DNA of 64,000 bases from positions 43,135-107,134 of the IMG/VR virus record IMGVR_UViG_3300046524_000229. One strand, written 5' to 3'. Below, in pieces: positions 1-8,819 of the stretch. Below the pieces are notes generated by a model. The model was not told where the DNA came from, did not search any database, and saw only the letters and a program-made list of their open reading frames with translations. Position 1 is the stretch's first letter; every line of letters starts with the position of its first letter. The position numbers and the translations under genes were made by a program. Source of the stretch: a virus.

Positions 1-1
1 A

Positions 2-1633
2 TCCCTGCATGAAAAACTTTCAGATCACATCAGTGTTGGAGATTTTGGAGCGAAGGGGAATGGCACCGCTGATGATACAAATGCTTTCAAAGCAGCAGTT
101 GCTTATGTACAAAACATAGTCACTACACAAAACTCTGGATATCCTACTCCTTCAATCATGATCCCGTCGGGTATTTACAAGCTCACGGACACGATCAACA
201 TCTTTCCTTGGACACGTTTCATGTCAGAAGGAAGCGTGACCTTGGACTTCTCAGGTCTTGTTGATACTTCAAAGAACGGTATCGTTTGCAGAAATGAACA
301 GACTACGATTCCTCTTGGTAACATGAAGTTTGGTACGAAGAGTTCGTTCCTGAATGGAACACGTGGAACTATCTGTATTCAAGGTCCGGGCAAAGCTACA
401 TCGACGGGTTGGGGCATCGTAGTAGGCAACACTACAACCTCGTCTAGTCCTATCCGTGACACTGGCGGAGAAGGCGTTATCGTTACTGGCTGGAGAGGTG
501 CGTTAAAGTATGATCCGATCAATACCTACCTGATCACATGGAAGGATTGCCGCTTCGAACAGAATCAAAATGAAAGCGTTTACGTAAGCTTGGCTTCCGG
601 CTCGGTTATGAACAGTGGTGAGCGTATGACGTTCATCAACTGTACATTCGCAGCGGCTTCTAATGCTCTGTACCACAACTGCGACGGCTTTAACTACGAA
701 TTCATCGGGTGCTCGTTTGACTATCACACAGTCCCGTTCCTGTTCGGTCCTCAAGGTCGCTACACAAGCCTTAAAGTTACTAACGCTCACATCGAAGCCT
801 TTGACGGTGCAGTTGTCGACGCTTCCGGTTCAGGCCAATATGTGGAAGTAATCTTTAGCGCTGTGGAAATCTTGCCTACGGCATACGTTAACACGTCAAC
901 CGTAGTATGCTCACCAAGCCGTACGTTGTTCAAAGGTAATTCTGCCAATACAATGCGTCTCGCTATTAATGGCATGAATCTTCTTTACACGATTCGTCCT
1001 TACTTGGCTGATACGCCTATCATTGATGACAACGTTCAACTCGTAGGGCTTAATGGCGTTATGTTCCGTTCATGGTACGGGGTTCTTTCACGCTCGAAGT
1101 CACTTGGTCGAGACTACGGCTTCACAGCGAATACCTTAGGTACAAGCGCTGACGCACTTACATATTGGGTTAGAGATACTGGGACTGGCGTTATCGTAAG
1201 CGTTGATGTGCGTGACATTCAGACCTCTACACTAGGTCAATCATTACACTTACATGGCACAGATGCAAGCCTGTCAACCATTACGTTCCACACGGTTGAT
1301 ACGTTTGTGTGTACTCCGGGACAGATCTTCTATCCTAACTGCGACGTGTACGCTGATGGAACTACAGGTAACCTTGGCGTTCGTGTGTTTGTACGTTTCT
1401 ATGACTACTCAGGCGCTCTCGTTACACCTACGTCAGACTTTGGAACTACATATCTACTTTCTGACTTATACGCTGACGCATCGGTTCCTACCTTCTCTTC
1501 AGGCAGAACAAGAGCTGTGGCTATCAATGGCGGTATTGTGATTGCCCCGCCTTTCGCAGCTACATGCAGAGTCTACTTGACGGTTTCTCAATTCTTGGGC
1601 GACGTTTATATCAAGAACGTACGAGCTACCTAA
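2..1633 (+). CDS. Tail spike/fibre protein, beta-helix type (5' end outside window)
   Basis: The frame is open from base 2, well upstream of the first ATG at 158, so the gene is cut by the window edge. The residues just before that ATG contain VGDFGAKGNGTADDTNAF, the typical start of the pectate-lyase-like right-handed beta-helix found in phage tail spikes. The remainder is Gly/Thr/Ser/Asn-rich with repeating short beta-strand periodicity and few charged residues, as in receptor-binding or capsule-degrading tail proteins. No catalytic residues can be assigned by eye. It is the only structural gene here and is on the opposite strand to nearly everything else, ending at a hairpin shared with the converging operon. 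Confidence 0.85.
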   Translation, partial: SLHEKLSDHISVGDFGAKGNGTADDTNAFKAAVAYVQNIVTTQNSGYPTPSIMIPSGIYKLTDTINIFPWTRFMSEGSVTLDFSGLVDTSKNGIVCRNEQTTIPLGNMKFGTKSSFLNGTRGTICIQGPGKATSTGWGIVVGNTTTSSSPIRDTGGEGVIVTGWRGALKYDPINTYLITWKDCRFEQNQNESVYVSLASGSVMNSGERMTFINCTFAAASNALYHNCDGFNYEFIGCSFDYHTVPFLFGPQGRYTSLKVTNAHIEAFDGAVVDASGSGQYVEVIFSAVEILPTAYVNTSTVVCSPSRTLFKGNSANTMRLAINGMNLLYTIRPYLADTPIIDDNVQLVGLNGVMFRSWYGVLSRSKSLGRDYGFTANTLGTSADALTYWVRDTGTGVIVSVDVRDIQTSTLGQSLHLHGTDASLSTITFHTVDTFVCTPGQIFYPNCDVYADGTTGNLGVRVFVRFYDYSGALVTPTSDFGTTYLLSDLYADASVPTFSSGRTRAVAINGGIVIAPPFAATCRVYLTVSQFLGDVYIKNVRAT

Positions 1634-1643
1634 CTTCAACAAG

Positions 1644-1680
1644 CTAAAAAAAGCCAGGCGATAAACCTGGCTTTTTCATT
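1644..1680. terminator. Bidirectional intrinsic terminator
   Basis: Hairpin with arms AAAAAGCCAGG and CCTGGCTTTTT around a 7-base loop, flanked by A-run and T-run, lying between the + strand tail gene and the first - strand gene. It should work in both directions. Confidence 0.85.
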
Positions 1681-1681
1681 A

Positions 1682-2236
1682 CTACCCTTTGTCTCTGATA
1701 CGATCAATCTTCGGCTTTAACTCGGAGCCAAGCCTCACAATTTCAGCAATGTCTGAAGCTATACTGAAGAAGGGATTTGCTTGCTTTTGTAATTCAACAA
1801 GCTGCGCCTGAGCAGTGCTTTGGACGTCGACCTCGACCGGCTTTGTAACCTGCTGCACCGATGTAGAGTTTTGGACAACTCTAGGTTGAGGCTGTACCGT
1901 CTGTCTAGATGGCTCAATTCGGTAGGATACAGGCGGCACTGCTTTAGGAGACTCAGCTTTAACCGGTGCTTTATCCTCATTCTCTCCTTGTTCAAGGTCA
2001 TCCAGAATCTGTCTTGCCTTGTTGGCAGTTGTCGTTTCAAAAGTAAGCTCCCCATCAAACTCAGGATTGCTGAGAGTAACCTTCACCCTATCTTCGTAAT
2101 ACTGAAACAGAACATCAAACTCGATTTTCAGAGTTGTAGTCTCTGCGTCCTCATCCAGCACTTCATCTTTCTTCCTGTACTTATCAGGATCATCAACATT
2201 ATCATGCCAATGACGATTGTTGTACAACATCTTCAA
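1682..2236 (-). CDS. Hypothetical protein, 184 aa
   Basis: No family recognised. The N-terminal ~90 residues are charged and look globular. Residues ~95-145 are rich in Pro, Gln and Val (a likely flexible linker), and the last ~40 residues are amphipathic and helical. It is the last gene of its operon, directly before the convergent terminator, and is separated from the dUTPase gene by another terminator. Confidence 0.6.
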   Translation of the reverse strand: MKMLYNNRHWHDNVDDPDKYRKKDEVLDEDAETTTLKIEFDVLFQYYEDRVKVTLSNPEFDGELTFETTTANKARQILDDLEQGENEDKAPVKAESPKAVPPVSYRIEPSRQTVQPQPRVVQNSTSVQQVTKPVEVDVQSTAQAQLVELQKQANPFFSIASDIAEIVRLGSELKPKIDRIRDKG

Positions 2237-2249
2237 AACTCCAAAAAGC

Positions 2250-2276
2250 CCGACTAAGCGGGCTCATTACTAATTA
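2250..2276 (-). terminator. Intrinsic terminator
   Basis: On the - strand AGCCCGCTTAGTCGGGCT followed by TTTTTG. It lies just downstream of the dUTPase gene and upstream of the 184-aa gene. Confidence 0.7.
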
Positions 2277-2284
2277 CTCAAGAA

Positions 2285-3028
2285 TTACACAACATCGTCG
2301 AAATCTCGGATTTCCCAGGCAGTTCGATATACTTCAGCGTAACGTGCTTCCAGGCCAGCTGTGAGTTCTTGCCTAAAAGTTTCAGACTTCGGATTAAGCG
2401 TGGCTGCATATTGAGCCAGCCACACGTTATCTTCGACACCCTCCCAGGTCTTGATATAGAACTCAGGCGTGCTAACATCCTGTGCTCCATAGATACCTTT
2501 CTTATACCCGTTTTTCCACCGAAGTTGATTCAGGCAAACTTTGCCGATGAACAGGGTATAAAACTGGGGAATGGTCAAACCAAGTTTCCAGATGTTTGCA
2601 ATGAAGATATCAAGCACATCCGCAAAGTAAACAGGGTCACGTCCTTCCAGATCATACTTAAGAACAGCTTGAGTGAATGCTTTCAAGCCACGCTTGACCC
2701 GATCCACATTCATCGCTCCTTCTACAAAGTCATACTCCTTTTCATCCTGGATTGCATAGTTAATCTGCTTGATGAAGTCTTCTTCGTAGCCATTAGCCAT
2801 GATTTCACTAAACATGAAGTGGCCTACATCAACCCATTCAAGCTTGACCTGATCCCAGTCAATCACACGATCAGTAGCACGCCACCATTCCCAGTTCAAA
2901 TGGTTGAAAGCCTCAGTAGCTTCGGTGAACATTGCATCACAATAGTTCCAGCCTTTCTCTTTCCATTCAGGACTGAGTTTGAGGTTGAGTTCGTTTTGTA
3001 CTTCGAGGAATTTAGCTGCGATAGTCAT
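2285..3028 (-). CDS. Dimeric all-alpha dUTPase-like pyrophosphatase
   Basis: Likely hydrolyses dUTP (or dCTP/dUTP) to the monophosphate, preventing uracil incorporation and feeding dTMP synthesis. The N-terminal third contains the acidic helical motifs of the type-2 (dimeric) dUTPase/MazG-like fold: an EATEAFNHLNWEWW segment (about residues 36-49) and a following WVDVGHFMFSE helix, with the spaced acidic residues that bind Mg. At 247 aa it fits that family. It is downstream of small unknown genes and fits with the nucleotide metabolism genes elsewhere in the window (ThyX-like, NrdAB, nucleotidase). Substrate specificity is inferred. Confidence 0.75.
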   Translation of the reverse strand: MTIAAKFLEVQNELNLKLSPEWKEKGWNYCDAMFTEATEAFNHLNWEWWRATDRVIDWDQVKLEWVDVGHFMFSEIMANGYEEDFIKQINYAIQDEKEYDFVEGAMNVDRVKRGLKAFTQAVLKYDLEGRDPVYFADVLDIFIANIWKLGLTIPQFYTLFIGKVCLNQLRWKNGYKKGIYGAQDVSTPEFYIKTWEGVEDNVWLAQYAATLNPKSETFRQELTAGLEARYAEVYRTAWEIRDFDDVV

Positions 3029-3031
3029 TGT

Positions 3032-3664
3032 TTATTTACCGTCTTCAGAAATGTATTGAATTGATTCTTGGGGCATGCCTTCATCCCACACTACTTTTTT
3101 TACGTTGGTAAGAGTTGTTTCTGACAAGCTCTGGTTTTGCGGCAATCCGGCAGTAGGATAAGTTACGCAAGTTTTACCAACACAGGTTGTAGTAAAGCTA
3201 AGGTCAGGCTGTTTTATACCACCGATCAGAGGTCCAGTCGTATCGTAGACTACGCCTGGCTGATACGGAGGATAAGACGGTTGCGGATAAACCGGATACT
3301 GCGGTTGTACAGAGATTTTGCCGATTTCCGTCTGGATTTGACTTAGCTCTGAATCGATGTTACTGAGGAGCTGAAGCACGAAATTCTTTGTAGTAGCGTC
3401 GGTTACGATGCTGAGCAACGTTTTATACTCTGCAATCTTTTTCTTTAGCTCAGTAAGGCGTTGTTGAGCAGTAAGAGAAGGCGCAGAAGGAAACAACGTA
3501 GAAGCTACGTTTACGTTTTGAAGAACATCGTTTATAGCGTTGGCGTTAGCTCCGATGCTCATTTTCGTTTTGTCTGCTTGACTCGTTATTACTCCGGGGA
3601 ATTTCCCTTTCACAGTGCCGTCTTCTCCGATGCTTAGTCTTCGTTCATTCATTGTATTATCCAT
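3032..3664 (-). CDS. Hypothetical protein with Pro/Tyr-rich segment, 210 aa
   Basis: Not recognised. Residues ~65-120 predict a coiled coil (LTELKKKIAEYKTLL). A segment of repeated Tyr-Pro-rich sequence follows (about 125-150, for example QYPVYPQPSYPPYQPG), then a C-terminal region with two Cys residues (CVGKTC). The start overlaps the stop of the upstream gene by 8 bases, so the two are translationally coupled. Confidence 0.6.
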   Translation of the reverse strand: MDNTMNERRLSIGEDGTVKGKFPGVITSQADKTKMSIGANANAINDVLQNVNVASTLFPSAPSLTAQQRLTELKKKIAEYKTLLSIVTDATTKNFVLQLLSNIDSELSQIQTEIGKISVQPQYPVYPQPSYPPYQPGVVYDTTGPLIGGIKQPDLSFTTTCVGKTCVTYPTAGLPQNQSLSETTLTNVKKVVWDEGMPQESIQYISEDGK

Positions 3665-3947
3665 ATTTCTTTTTCAGTTCTTCGTATTTCAAACGCTCTT
3701 GGTTTTCTCGAAACGCAGTTTGAGCCTGTTCGGAAGAAAGTCGAAACTGATATTCTTGATCCGTTTCTTCTCGTGTTTGATACAACCTGACATCGGCATA
3801 ATAATCCCCGATGCTGATATCTATTACCAGATTAGATCCGTATTTGGATCCAAGCTCTGAAAGATTTTTAATAACATCTTCCAGCTTGCCTTCCAAATCA
3901 TAGATACTAAGTTCTTCAAGTTTCGCTTGTACAATTTTCTTAGTCAT
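3657..3947 (-). CDS. Hypothetical protein, 96 aa
   Basis: Unrecognised small protein. The N-terminal half looks alpha/beta and the last 35 residues are a highly charged helix (RLSSEQAQTAFRENQERL). It overlaps its neighbours on both sides by 4-8 bases in a tight operon (3.0-4.55 kb). Confidence 0.6.
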   Translation of the reverse strand: MTKKIVQAKLEELSIYDLEGKLEDVIKNLSELGSKYGSNLVIDISIGDYYADVRLYQTREETDQEYQFRLSSEQAQTAFRENQERLKYEELKKKYG

Positions 3948-4552
3948 CGCGTCACACTCTCACATTCACCGAGCAAACCTGCATAAGCTGCGAGGTCCAC
4001 AAAGTCATCACGGTTATACTTACCATTTCGACTACGCACAATCTTCAATACAATCAAGAACATCCACGCATCAGCTTCGCTAAGATCATGCCCAGTAATA
4101 GCATTGAACACCTTGGCAATCTGTGCTGCAGTCCGCTCACCGTCCTCCGCATCACGCAAAGCTGCACGTTGCTTCATAGCAGTAGATGCTTCTTCGAGGA
4201 AACCATGTGCTGATTCACGCTTAGGCTTGGGCTCACGATTCAATTCCCTTAAAAACGCCTGAGTTGCAATGTCAGGAACTTCAGAAGCAGGATATCCAAG
4301 CGGAGCATTGACGCCAGGAATAGGCGAAGGTATACCCTCGAACTTGAAAGAATCACTGCGAGGCTCACAGTCATTCACATTAATTTGATCATTACGAATA
4401 TTCAACTTCGTTTCCATTCTAGTCACTGCCTCTTCAATCTGTTTTTGTTGTTCTGGAGTAAGTACTGCTTCTGCATGGTCGATCTTATTCATACCCGGCA
4501 ATCCGTTAGGGAACAGAAGCTTTGCCAATTGTTCTGCTGATAAGCTACTCAT
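3944..4552 (-). CDS. Phage protein with DUF6378-like C-terminal domain, 202 aa
   Basis: The C-terminal ~85 residues (FLEEASTAMKQRAALRD ... FVDLAAYAGLLGE) have the layout of the small all-helical DUF6378-type domain common in phages: an LxxA start, a central AWMFLIVLKIVRSR helix and a final D-x-hydrophobic-DxAAYA helix. The N-terminal ~110 residues are a low-complexity linker. The domain's function is unknown. First gene of its operon, with a terminator directly upstream. Confidence 0.6.
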   Translation of the reverse strand: MSSLSAEQLAKLLFPNGLPGMNKIDHAEAVLTPEQQKQIEEAVTRMETKLNIRNDQINVNDCEPRSDSFKFEGIPSPIPGVNAPLGYPASEVPDIATQAFLRELNREPKPKRESAHGFLEEASTAMKQRAALRDAEDGERTAAQIAKVFNAITGHDLSEADAWMFLIVLKIVRSRNGKYNRDDFVDLAAYAGLLGECESVTR

Positions 4553-4569
4553 TTAAGTCCGCTACTAAA

Positions 4570-4608
4570 AAGATAAAAAGAGATTGTACTACATAGTCAA
4601 TCTCTTGC
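4570..4608 (-). terminator. Intrinsic terminator
   Basis: On the - strand an AGAGATTG...CAATCTCT hairpin followed by TTTTTATC, just after the DHH phosphoesterase gene. Confidence 0.7.
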
Positions 4609-4617
4609 AAACAACGA

Positions 4618-5481
4618 TCACTCGCCTTCGAGAATCGCTTTGATACCACTTATCGTTGTACGACAACCGGCTGAGTTAGGATGGCCACCACCACCGTACT
4701 TCTTGGCAATTGCACTGACATCAACGCCTGAGCCCTGTTTTGAGCGTAGTGACAGAATCACTGTGTTGTCATTGAGTACAAACCAACATACACCGACGTC
4801 AACGTTCAGCGTTTCATCAGAGTACATCGCATGGCCCATCTCTGACACAAGCTGACCCGTGTTCAGAAAACCACACTTGTAACCTTCCCAGTTTACAACC
4901 TTGACATTACGTGGCACTTGAGCTTCGACCGCTGCCTGATCACGTTCAAGAAGGATTTCACCAGTATCCACAAGGTCTTGTAGAACATTCTCATTAGACG
5001 CGTATTTGTTCCAAAGAGGCATGTTGCCTTTTAATGTTCCAAGGCCAGCATGAATAAGTTTGCTGTCATTCCCGAACTTGAACTTCCAAAGATCTCGATC
5101 TTGAACATATTGCAATAGCATCGGAACCGAATCATCGGGATGAAAGTAGTTCCATGCAATTACAGCCCCGCTCCGTTCCATGTCAAACACGACTTCGACC
5201 TTGGGATGATTACAGCCCTCCAGAGCCTCTCGTGCGGTCTGATGATGGTCGAGTACCACAACCTTGCCACAAGCCTCTCCAAGGGCCTCTAATTCAGTCC
5301 TAGAGGTACTGTAGTCCAGAAAGAATACTTCAGTTTCTGATCCACGTTCAAAATCAGGCAAAGGCTTACCGTACTGACAGGCTAAATAAATAGCCTTATC
5401 CCCGAACTTTTTCCATGCTGCATATTTGCTGCCGGTACCATCCATGCAGTCTTTGTGATAGAGAATTACTGTGTTTGTCAT
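4618..5481 (-). CDS. DHH/DHHA1 family phosphoesterase
   Basis: A member of the DHH superfamily (oligoribonucleases, c-di-AMP/pAp phosphatases, RecJ relatives). Visible motifs: CMDGTGSKYA near residue 12 (motif I Asp), a mid-domain VFFLDYS (motif II), VVLDHHQT around residue 75 (the DHH motif), and the C-terminal GGGGHPNSAG (~residue 265) that marks the DHHA1 substrate-binding domain. The 287-aa length fits stand-alone members. Probable role is turnover of short oligonucleotides or a nucleotide signal; the substrate cannot be told. It overlaps the upstream gene by 4 bases. Confidence 0.85.
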   Translation of the reverse strand: MTNTVILYHKDCMDGTGSKYAAWKKFGDKAIYLACQYGKPLPDFERGSETEVFFLDYSTSRTELEALGEACGKVVVLDHHQTAREALEGCNHPKVEVVFDMERSGAVIAWNYFHPDDSVPMLLQYVQDRDLWKFKFGNDSKLIHAGLGTLKGNMPLWNKYASNENVLQDLVDTGEILLERDQAAVEAQVPRNVKVVNWEGYKCGFLNTGQLVSEMGHAMYSDETLNVDVGVCWFVLNDNTVILSLRSKQGSGVDVSAIAKKYGGGGHPNSAGCRTTISGIKAILEGE

Positions 5482-6260
5482 ATCGAAACATGGTCCGAGT
5501 CTGAGGCGATAACTTCGCCGTTATAGGAAACTTCAATTTCTACTTCAACTTCGCCGTCACTGTGATCGATAGAAATGCGAATGTCGAGATTTCGCAAGGC
5601 TTCAGCCAGGATGTTTTTAACCATGTCAGCAGTTACCGGAGGGTTATGCTGATCCATTTGAATCGTTGTTTGATTCGGGCTTACTTGCCAGGTACCTCCA
5701 AGCCCCGGCGTCATCGTGACGTAAGGTGTATTGTTTATTGACATATGATCCGTTACCCATTGAGTAGCCGAAGTCTGGTTTAGGACATACTCATTTTGAA
5801 GTCGCTCTGCCTCTTGTCTTAGGGCTGGAACATCTCCCGGATCCCAGTTGAACTGGTAAGTACCGGTGTTAGCCATTCCTGAGTTAAATGTAATTGGAGG
5901 ATCTTCTCTGCCTTGAGCCCTTCGTCTTTGTGCTTCCTGCTCTCTTAGGCGATCTGCCTGTCTTTGGTTCCACTGTGCCATATCTCTTTCTAACTCTCTT
6001 ATGTATTCTCTAGCTATTCCTGAGATAGCCCCTTGATTCAAGTAGAACGTATCAAGAGACACCTGAACTACTCTATGGGACCTTTCCCCATAAGGAGGCT
6101 GAACTACGATTTCTATCTCTTCCGCAAACACTGAGGCATGAGAAGGCCTGCGGATTACCGAGCTGAGAGTCCAGCCGTATTGAACACACAGTTCATAAGA
6201 TCTAGCCTGTACCTCTGCTAGTAGTTGATCAATTGCAATATTTGGGTTTGATATAGCCAT
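5478..6260 (-). CDS. Hypothetical protein, ~260 aa
   Basis: Unrecognised. The chosen start is the internal ATG at 6260 because it has an AGAGG ribosome site at good spacing; the longer frame (to 6323) would run into the GTCC-box repeat. Contains a charged, Arg/Gln-rich helical segment (RQADRLREQEAQRRRAQG) and a C-terminal domain of alternating strands with acidic residues (SDGEVEVEIEVSYNG). First gene downstream of the large dyad, so probably transcribed from it or through it. Confidence 0.6.
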   Translation of the reverse strand: MAISNPNIAIDQLLAEVQARSYELCVQYGWTLSSVIRRPSHASVFAEEIEIVVQPPYGERSHRVVQVSLDTFYLNQGAISGIAREYIRELERDMAQWNQRQADRLREQEAQRRRAQGREDPPITFNSGMANTGTYQFNWDPGDVPALRQEAERLQNEYVLNQTSATQWVTDHMSINNTPYVTMTPGLGGTWQVSPNQTTIQMDQHNPPVTADMVKNILAEALRNLDIRISIDHSDGEVEVEIEVSYNGEVIASDSDHVSI

Positions 6261-6306
6261 AAACGGCCTCTGTCTGTACGTCAGCCTTATACCAACAATG
6301 CCAGAA

Positions 6307-6818
6307 AAACTGGACAAACACAAAAACCCGCAAAGCCTTACCCAGCTTGGCTTTCAGAGCTTCGTGTCCAATTTGTCCAAAAAATAAAATGAAACTGGAC
6401 AACCGCAAACCTATGTCCAGCTTGGGTTTCAGAGGATTTGTCCAATTGTCCAGAAAAAATTTTCAACCATACCTCACTTTCTAATTGAGTCACACATCTT
6501 TTTACAAAACCCACAATACCTCTCTTATATATAAATATATTTTTTAAAAAGTTCAAATATTATATATATATAAGACCCCCGGATTCCTAGACACTGAGGG
6601 TAAACCCTATGTTTTTATTTTCTAGTAAATTTATTGTGAAAAAGGAAGTGAGGTATGGTTGAGAAAAAAAACTGGACAATTGGACAAATCGTCTAGAACT
6701 CAAGCCCGATAAGGCTTTGCGGCTGTCCAATAGTGCAAAGTGAAATTGGACAAATTGGACACGTAGCCAGCAAACCCAATACCAGTAAGGCTTTCAGAGA
6801 TTTGGGATTTGTCCAGTT
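6307..6818. repeat. ~510-bp imperfect palindrome with GTCC boxes (candidate origin, centromere or control region)
   Basis: Eleven copies of TTGTCC/GGACA(A) lie in two mirror-image arms: left at 6312, 6365, 6373, 6397, 6414, 6438, 6446; right at 6674, 6682, 6724, 6748, 6757, 6809. Mirror pairs sum to 13125-13126, so the dyad centre is at ~6562. A 17-base block (TCAACCATACCTCACTT, 6463-6479) is repeated inverted at 6646-6662. The centre is AT-rich (TATATATATATAAG). The left arm and centre recur as a direct repeat at 63689-64000. No ORF explains the region. The form resembles replication origins, partition sites or multi-operator regions; the role is inferred. Confidence 0.85.
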
Positions 6819-6828
6819 TTTTCAAAGC

Positions 6829-6858
6829 TAAAAAAAGCCGAGTCGAAACCCGGCCTTT
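6829..6858 (-). terminator. Intrinsic terminator
   Basis: On the - strand AAGGCCGGGTTTCGACTCGG continuing into CTTTTTTT. It closes the operon ending at 6862 and insulates the palindrome from upstream transcription. Confidence 0.85.
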
Positions 6859-6861
6859 TGA

Positions 6862-7101
6862 CTAGCGAACCATGACCTTCATGAGCAACGCTTCCATTTC
6901 CTTCCTGGAAGAGTCTTGAAGTTCAAGTTGCTTTGAGAAGTTCTTTTGCAAACTTTCGGATGCTGCCTCGACAGACTTCTCAAGGTCTTTCATGCCAAGC
7001 TCAAGCAGCTCTAACTGCTGAGTCACCGTAAGAGCCTTCAGATACTCTTGAAACTCTTCTCTGCTCAATTTCTTGAGCGATTCGTAATCTTCTTCTCTCA
7101 C
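6862..7101 (-). CDS. Small coiled-coil protein, 79 aa
   Basis: Highly charged and entirely helical (heptad-like Leu spacing, for example LSREEFQEYLKALTVTQQLE). No family recognised. It lies 12 bases downstream of the TROVE gene and ends at a terminator, so it is co-transcribed with it and could be a partner protein; that is inference from position only. Confidence 0.6.
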   Translation of the reverse strand: MREEDYESLKKLSREEFQEYLKALTVTQQLELLELGMKDLEKSVEAASESLQKNFSKQLELQDSSRKEMEALLMKVMVR

Positions 7102-7113
7102 GTTGACTCCTTG

Positions 7114-8736
7114 TTAGATACGTCCAGCTATAAATTCAGACATGAAACGCGGCGTCTGCGTATCGAAGCCCACAACATCAAGCATGTTCGGATCCTTGGG
7201 ATCTGCGATGCTGAAGTCATTGACTGCCATACCGACTACGATCAGCTTTGCATCAGGCTTGTTCATGCCTTGGCGATACTTTTGCATGGCTTGGAACGGA
7301 TGCTGTCTACCAGCATACGTCTCGTTGTCCGTATAGATACAGAACGCATCCACGTTCCAACGGTGTGCAAGCGCATGTTCAGCAGGCAAAGCACAGTTCG
7401 TAGAACCGAAGTTCCAGTCATGCGCCTTGGTGGTAGCCGATTCAAGCGTATCGTGCTTCGTGATGTTCAGCGGCTTGAACGTCTTAGCGAAGCCCAACAC
7501 TTCAGTCCAAGGTTCCGTACGAGCCGAAACCATAGCCATCAGTGCAGCACCTTCACAACACGTCAACTGCGGAACACCCGGAATAGCCGAACCCATTGAA
7601 CCTGACACGTCAAGCGCCAGAACAATATTCTTACCAGACGGTTCCACCGCGTCGAACGAAAGGTAGAACGCCGCTTCAAGCGTATCCTTGACGGTATTAT
7701 CCGGGGTCCAAACCAGCGAACCCTTATCGCCCTTGCCTTGAGAGTAGATCTTCTTAGCAACGATAATCGACATCGGATGCAGACGTTCCTTACGAAGCTG
7801 TTCCACATCCAGAAGCTTGGTCGTGACCAGCTTACTCGTTTCCGAGAAAGGCTTGATCAGTCCAACAGCCGTCAGCTTGTTCAGGTTACGAACCAATGCA
7901 TTCAGGCCCATATGCGGAACGAGTGCTTCCCAAATCTTCGGGTCATTCTTTTGCTCATTAGGGATCATTTCATGCGTCAGCTTGTGATCCTGAATCAGGT
8001 TGACAAGTGCGCTGCCGCTAGCAGTCTTGGCTTCTTCAACTGCAATCAGAAGCTCAGGAACCTGGTCACCCAGAGCAAGTGCTTCCGGACCCTTCACGAT
8101 GTACTTGTAAAGGTTTTGACGAACCGTGTCTTCACCAGGCTTCACATGCGACAGACGCATAACGTCCTTGTGCGACCAACCATCACGTTGCTTGTACTTC
8201 ACAACCTGATAGGCGAGATTCGTCACAGTCTTGTCCGCATACCACTTCTGTGCAACGTTCTTAAGCGAACGACCCCAACCTCTAAGTCCATTCGCAAATG
8301 CAACGAAGTGCAGGAAGTGCGTGCCAGTACGAGCCACGAGGTTCACTTTGTCCTTGGCATACAGTTTCGTAGCCACGTCACCGTGAGTGAAGACCAACGC
8401 CATAGCAAGCAACGCGTAGTCATTGTTCTTGGCACGACCAGCCTGGCTGATCTCAACGATACGGTCGACCACAACCTTACCATTCGTTTGGATCAACTTG
8501 ACGATATCGTCGACCTTGGCCTTGGTGATATCTTTCTCGGACTGATAGAACGTACCACCGCTCGTACCGATGATCAGGAAACGATCGAGCTTCTGCAGAG
8601 GCGTTACCTCAAACACAAAGCCGCCAGCGTTGTTCTTTACTTGAGCGACAGAAGCATTACCAGCCGGTTTGGTCTGAACCGTAGTCTTTGCTTGAGTGCG
8701 GGTGTTGGTATTGTTAGAGAGGGAATTGAAAGACAT
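7114..8736 (-). CDS. rsr: TROVE-domain protein (Ro60/Rsr-like RNA-binding protein)
   Basis: Related to Ro60/Rsr, a ring of HEAT-like repeats that binds Y RNA and misfolded RNA ends, capped by a von Willebrand A domain. Residues ~40-330 look like the helical TROVE ring (LQKLDRFLIIGTSGGTFY near the start is characteristic). A VWA domain follows with a MIDAS motif DVSGSMGS (~residue 377) and a downstream TDNETYAG acidic segment. 540 aa is typical of bacterial Rsr. The start has an AGGAG ribosome site. In bacteria Rsr works with Y RNA and PNPase in RNA quality control. A terminator sits directly upstream, and a seven-member Y-RNA-like array lies about 1 kb further upstream on the same strand. Confidence 0.93.
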   Translation of the reverse strand: MSFNSLSNNTNTRTQAKTTVQTKPAGNASVAQVKNNAGGFVFEVTPLQKLDRFLIIGTSGGTFYQSEKDITKAKVDDIVKLIQTNGKVVVDRIVEISQAGRAKNNDYALLAMALVFTHGDVATKLYAKDKVNLVARTGTHFLHFVAFANGLRGWGRSLKNVAQKWYADKTVTNLAYQVVKYKQRDGWSHKDVMRLSHVKPGEDTVRQNLYKYIVKGPEALALGDQVPELLIAVEEAKTASGSALVNLIQDHKLTHEMIPNEQKNDPKIWEALVPHMGLNALVRNLNKLTAVGLIKPFSETSKLVTTKLLDVEQLRKERLHPMSIIVAKKIYSQGKGDKGSLVWTPDNTVKDTLEAAFYLSFDAVEPSGKNIVLALDVSGSMGSAIPGVPQLTCCEGAALMAMVSARTEPWTEVLGFAKTFKPLNITKHDTLESATTKAHDWNFGSTNCALPAEHALAHRWNVDAFCIYTDNETYAGRQHPFQAMQKYRQGMNKPDAKLIVVGMAVNDFSIADPKDPNMLDVVGFDTQTPRFMSEFIAGRI

Positions 8737-8771
8737 GTTAAGGCTCCTTGAGGAACAAAGTTTAACTGACT

Positions 8772-8812
8772 AAAAAAAGAAGGTCTGAAAGCCGAAGCTA
8801 ACAGACCTTTGG
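8772..8812 (-). terminator. Intrinsic terminator upstream of the TROVE gene
   Basis: On the - strand AAGGTCTG...CAGACCTT around a TTCGG-containing loop, then CTTTTTTT. Its position before the TROVE gene implies that an upstream RNA is terminated here. Confidence 0.85.
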
Positions 8813-8819
8813 ACTTACC

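Noticed and set aside
6338-6556. 72-aa - strand ORF inside the dyad
   Set aside because: It is made of the repeat boxes themselves and has no ribosome site.
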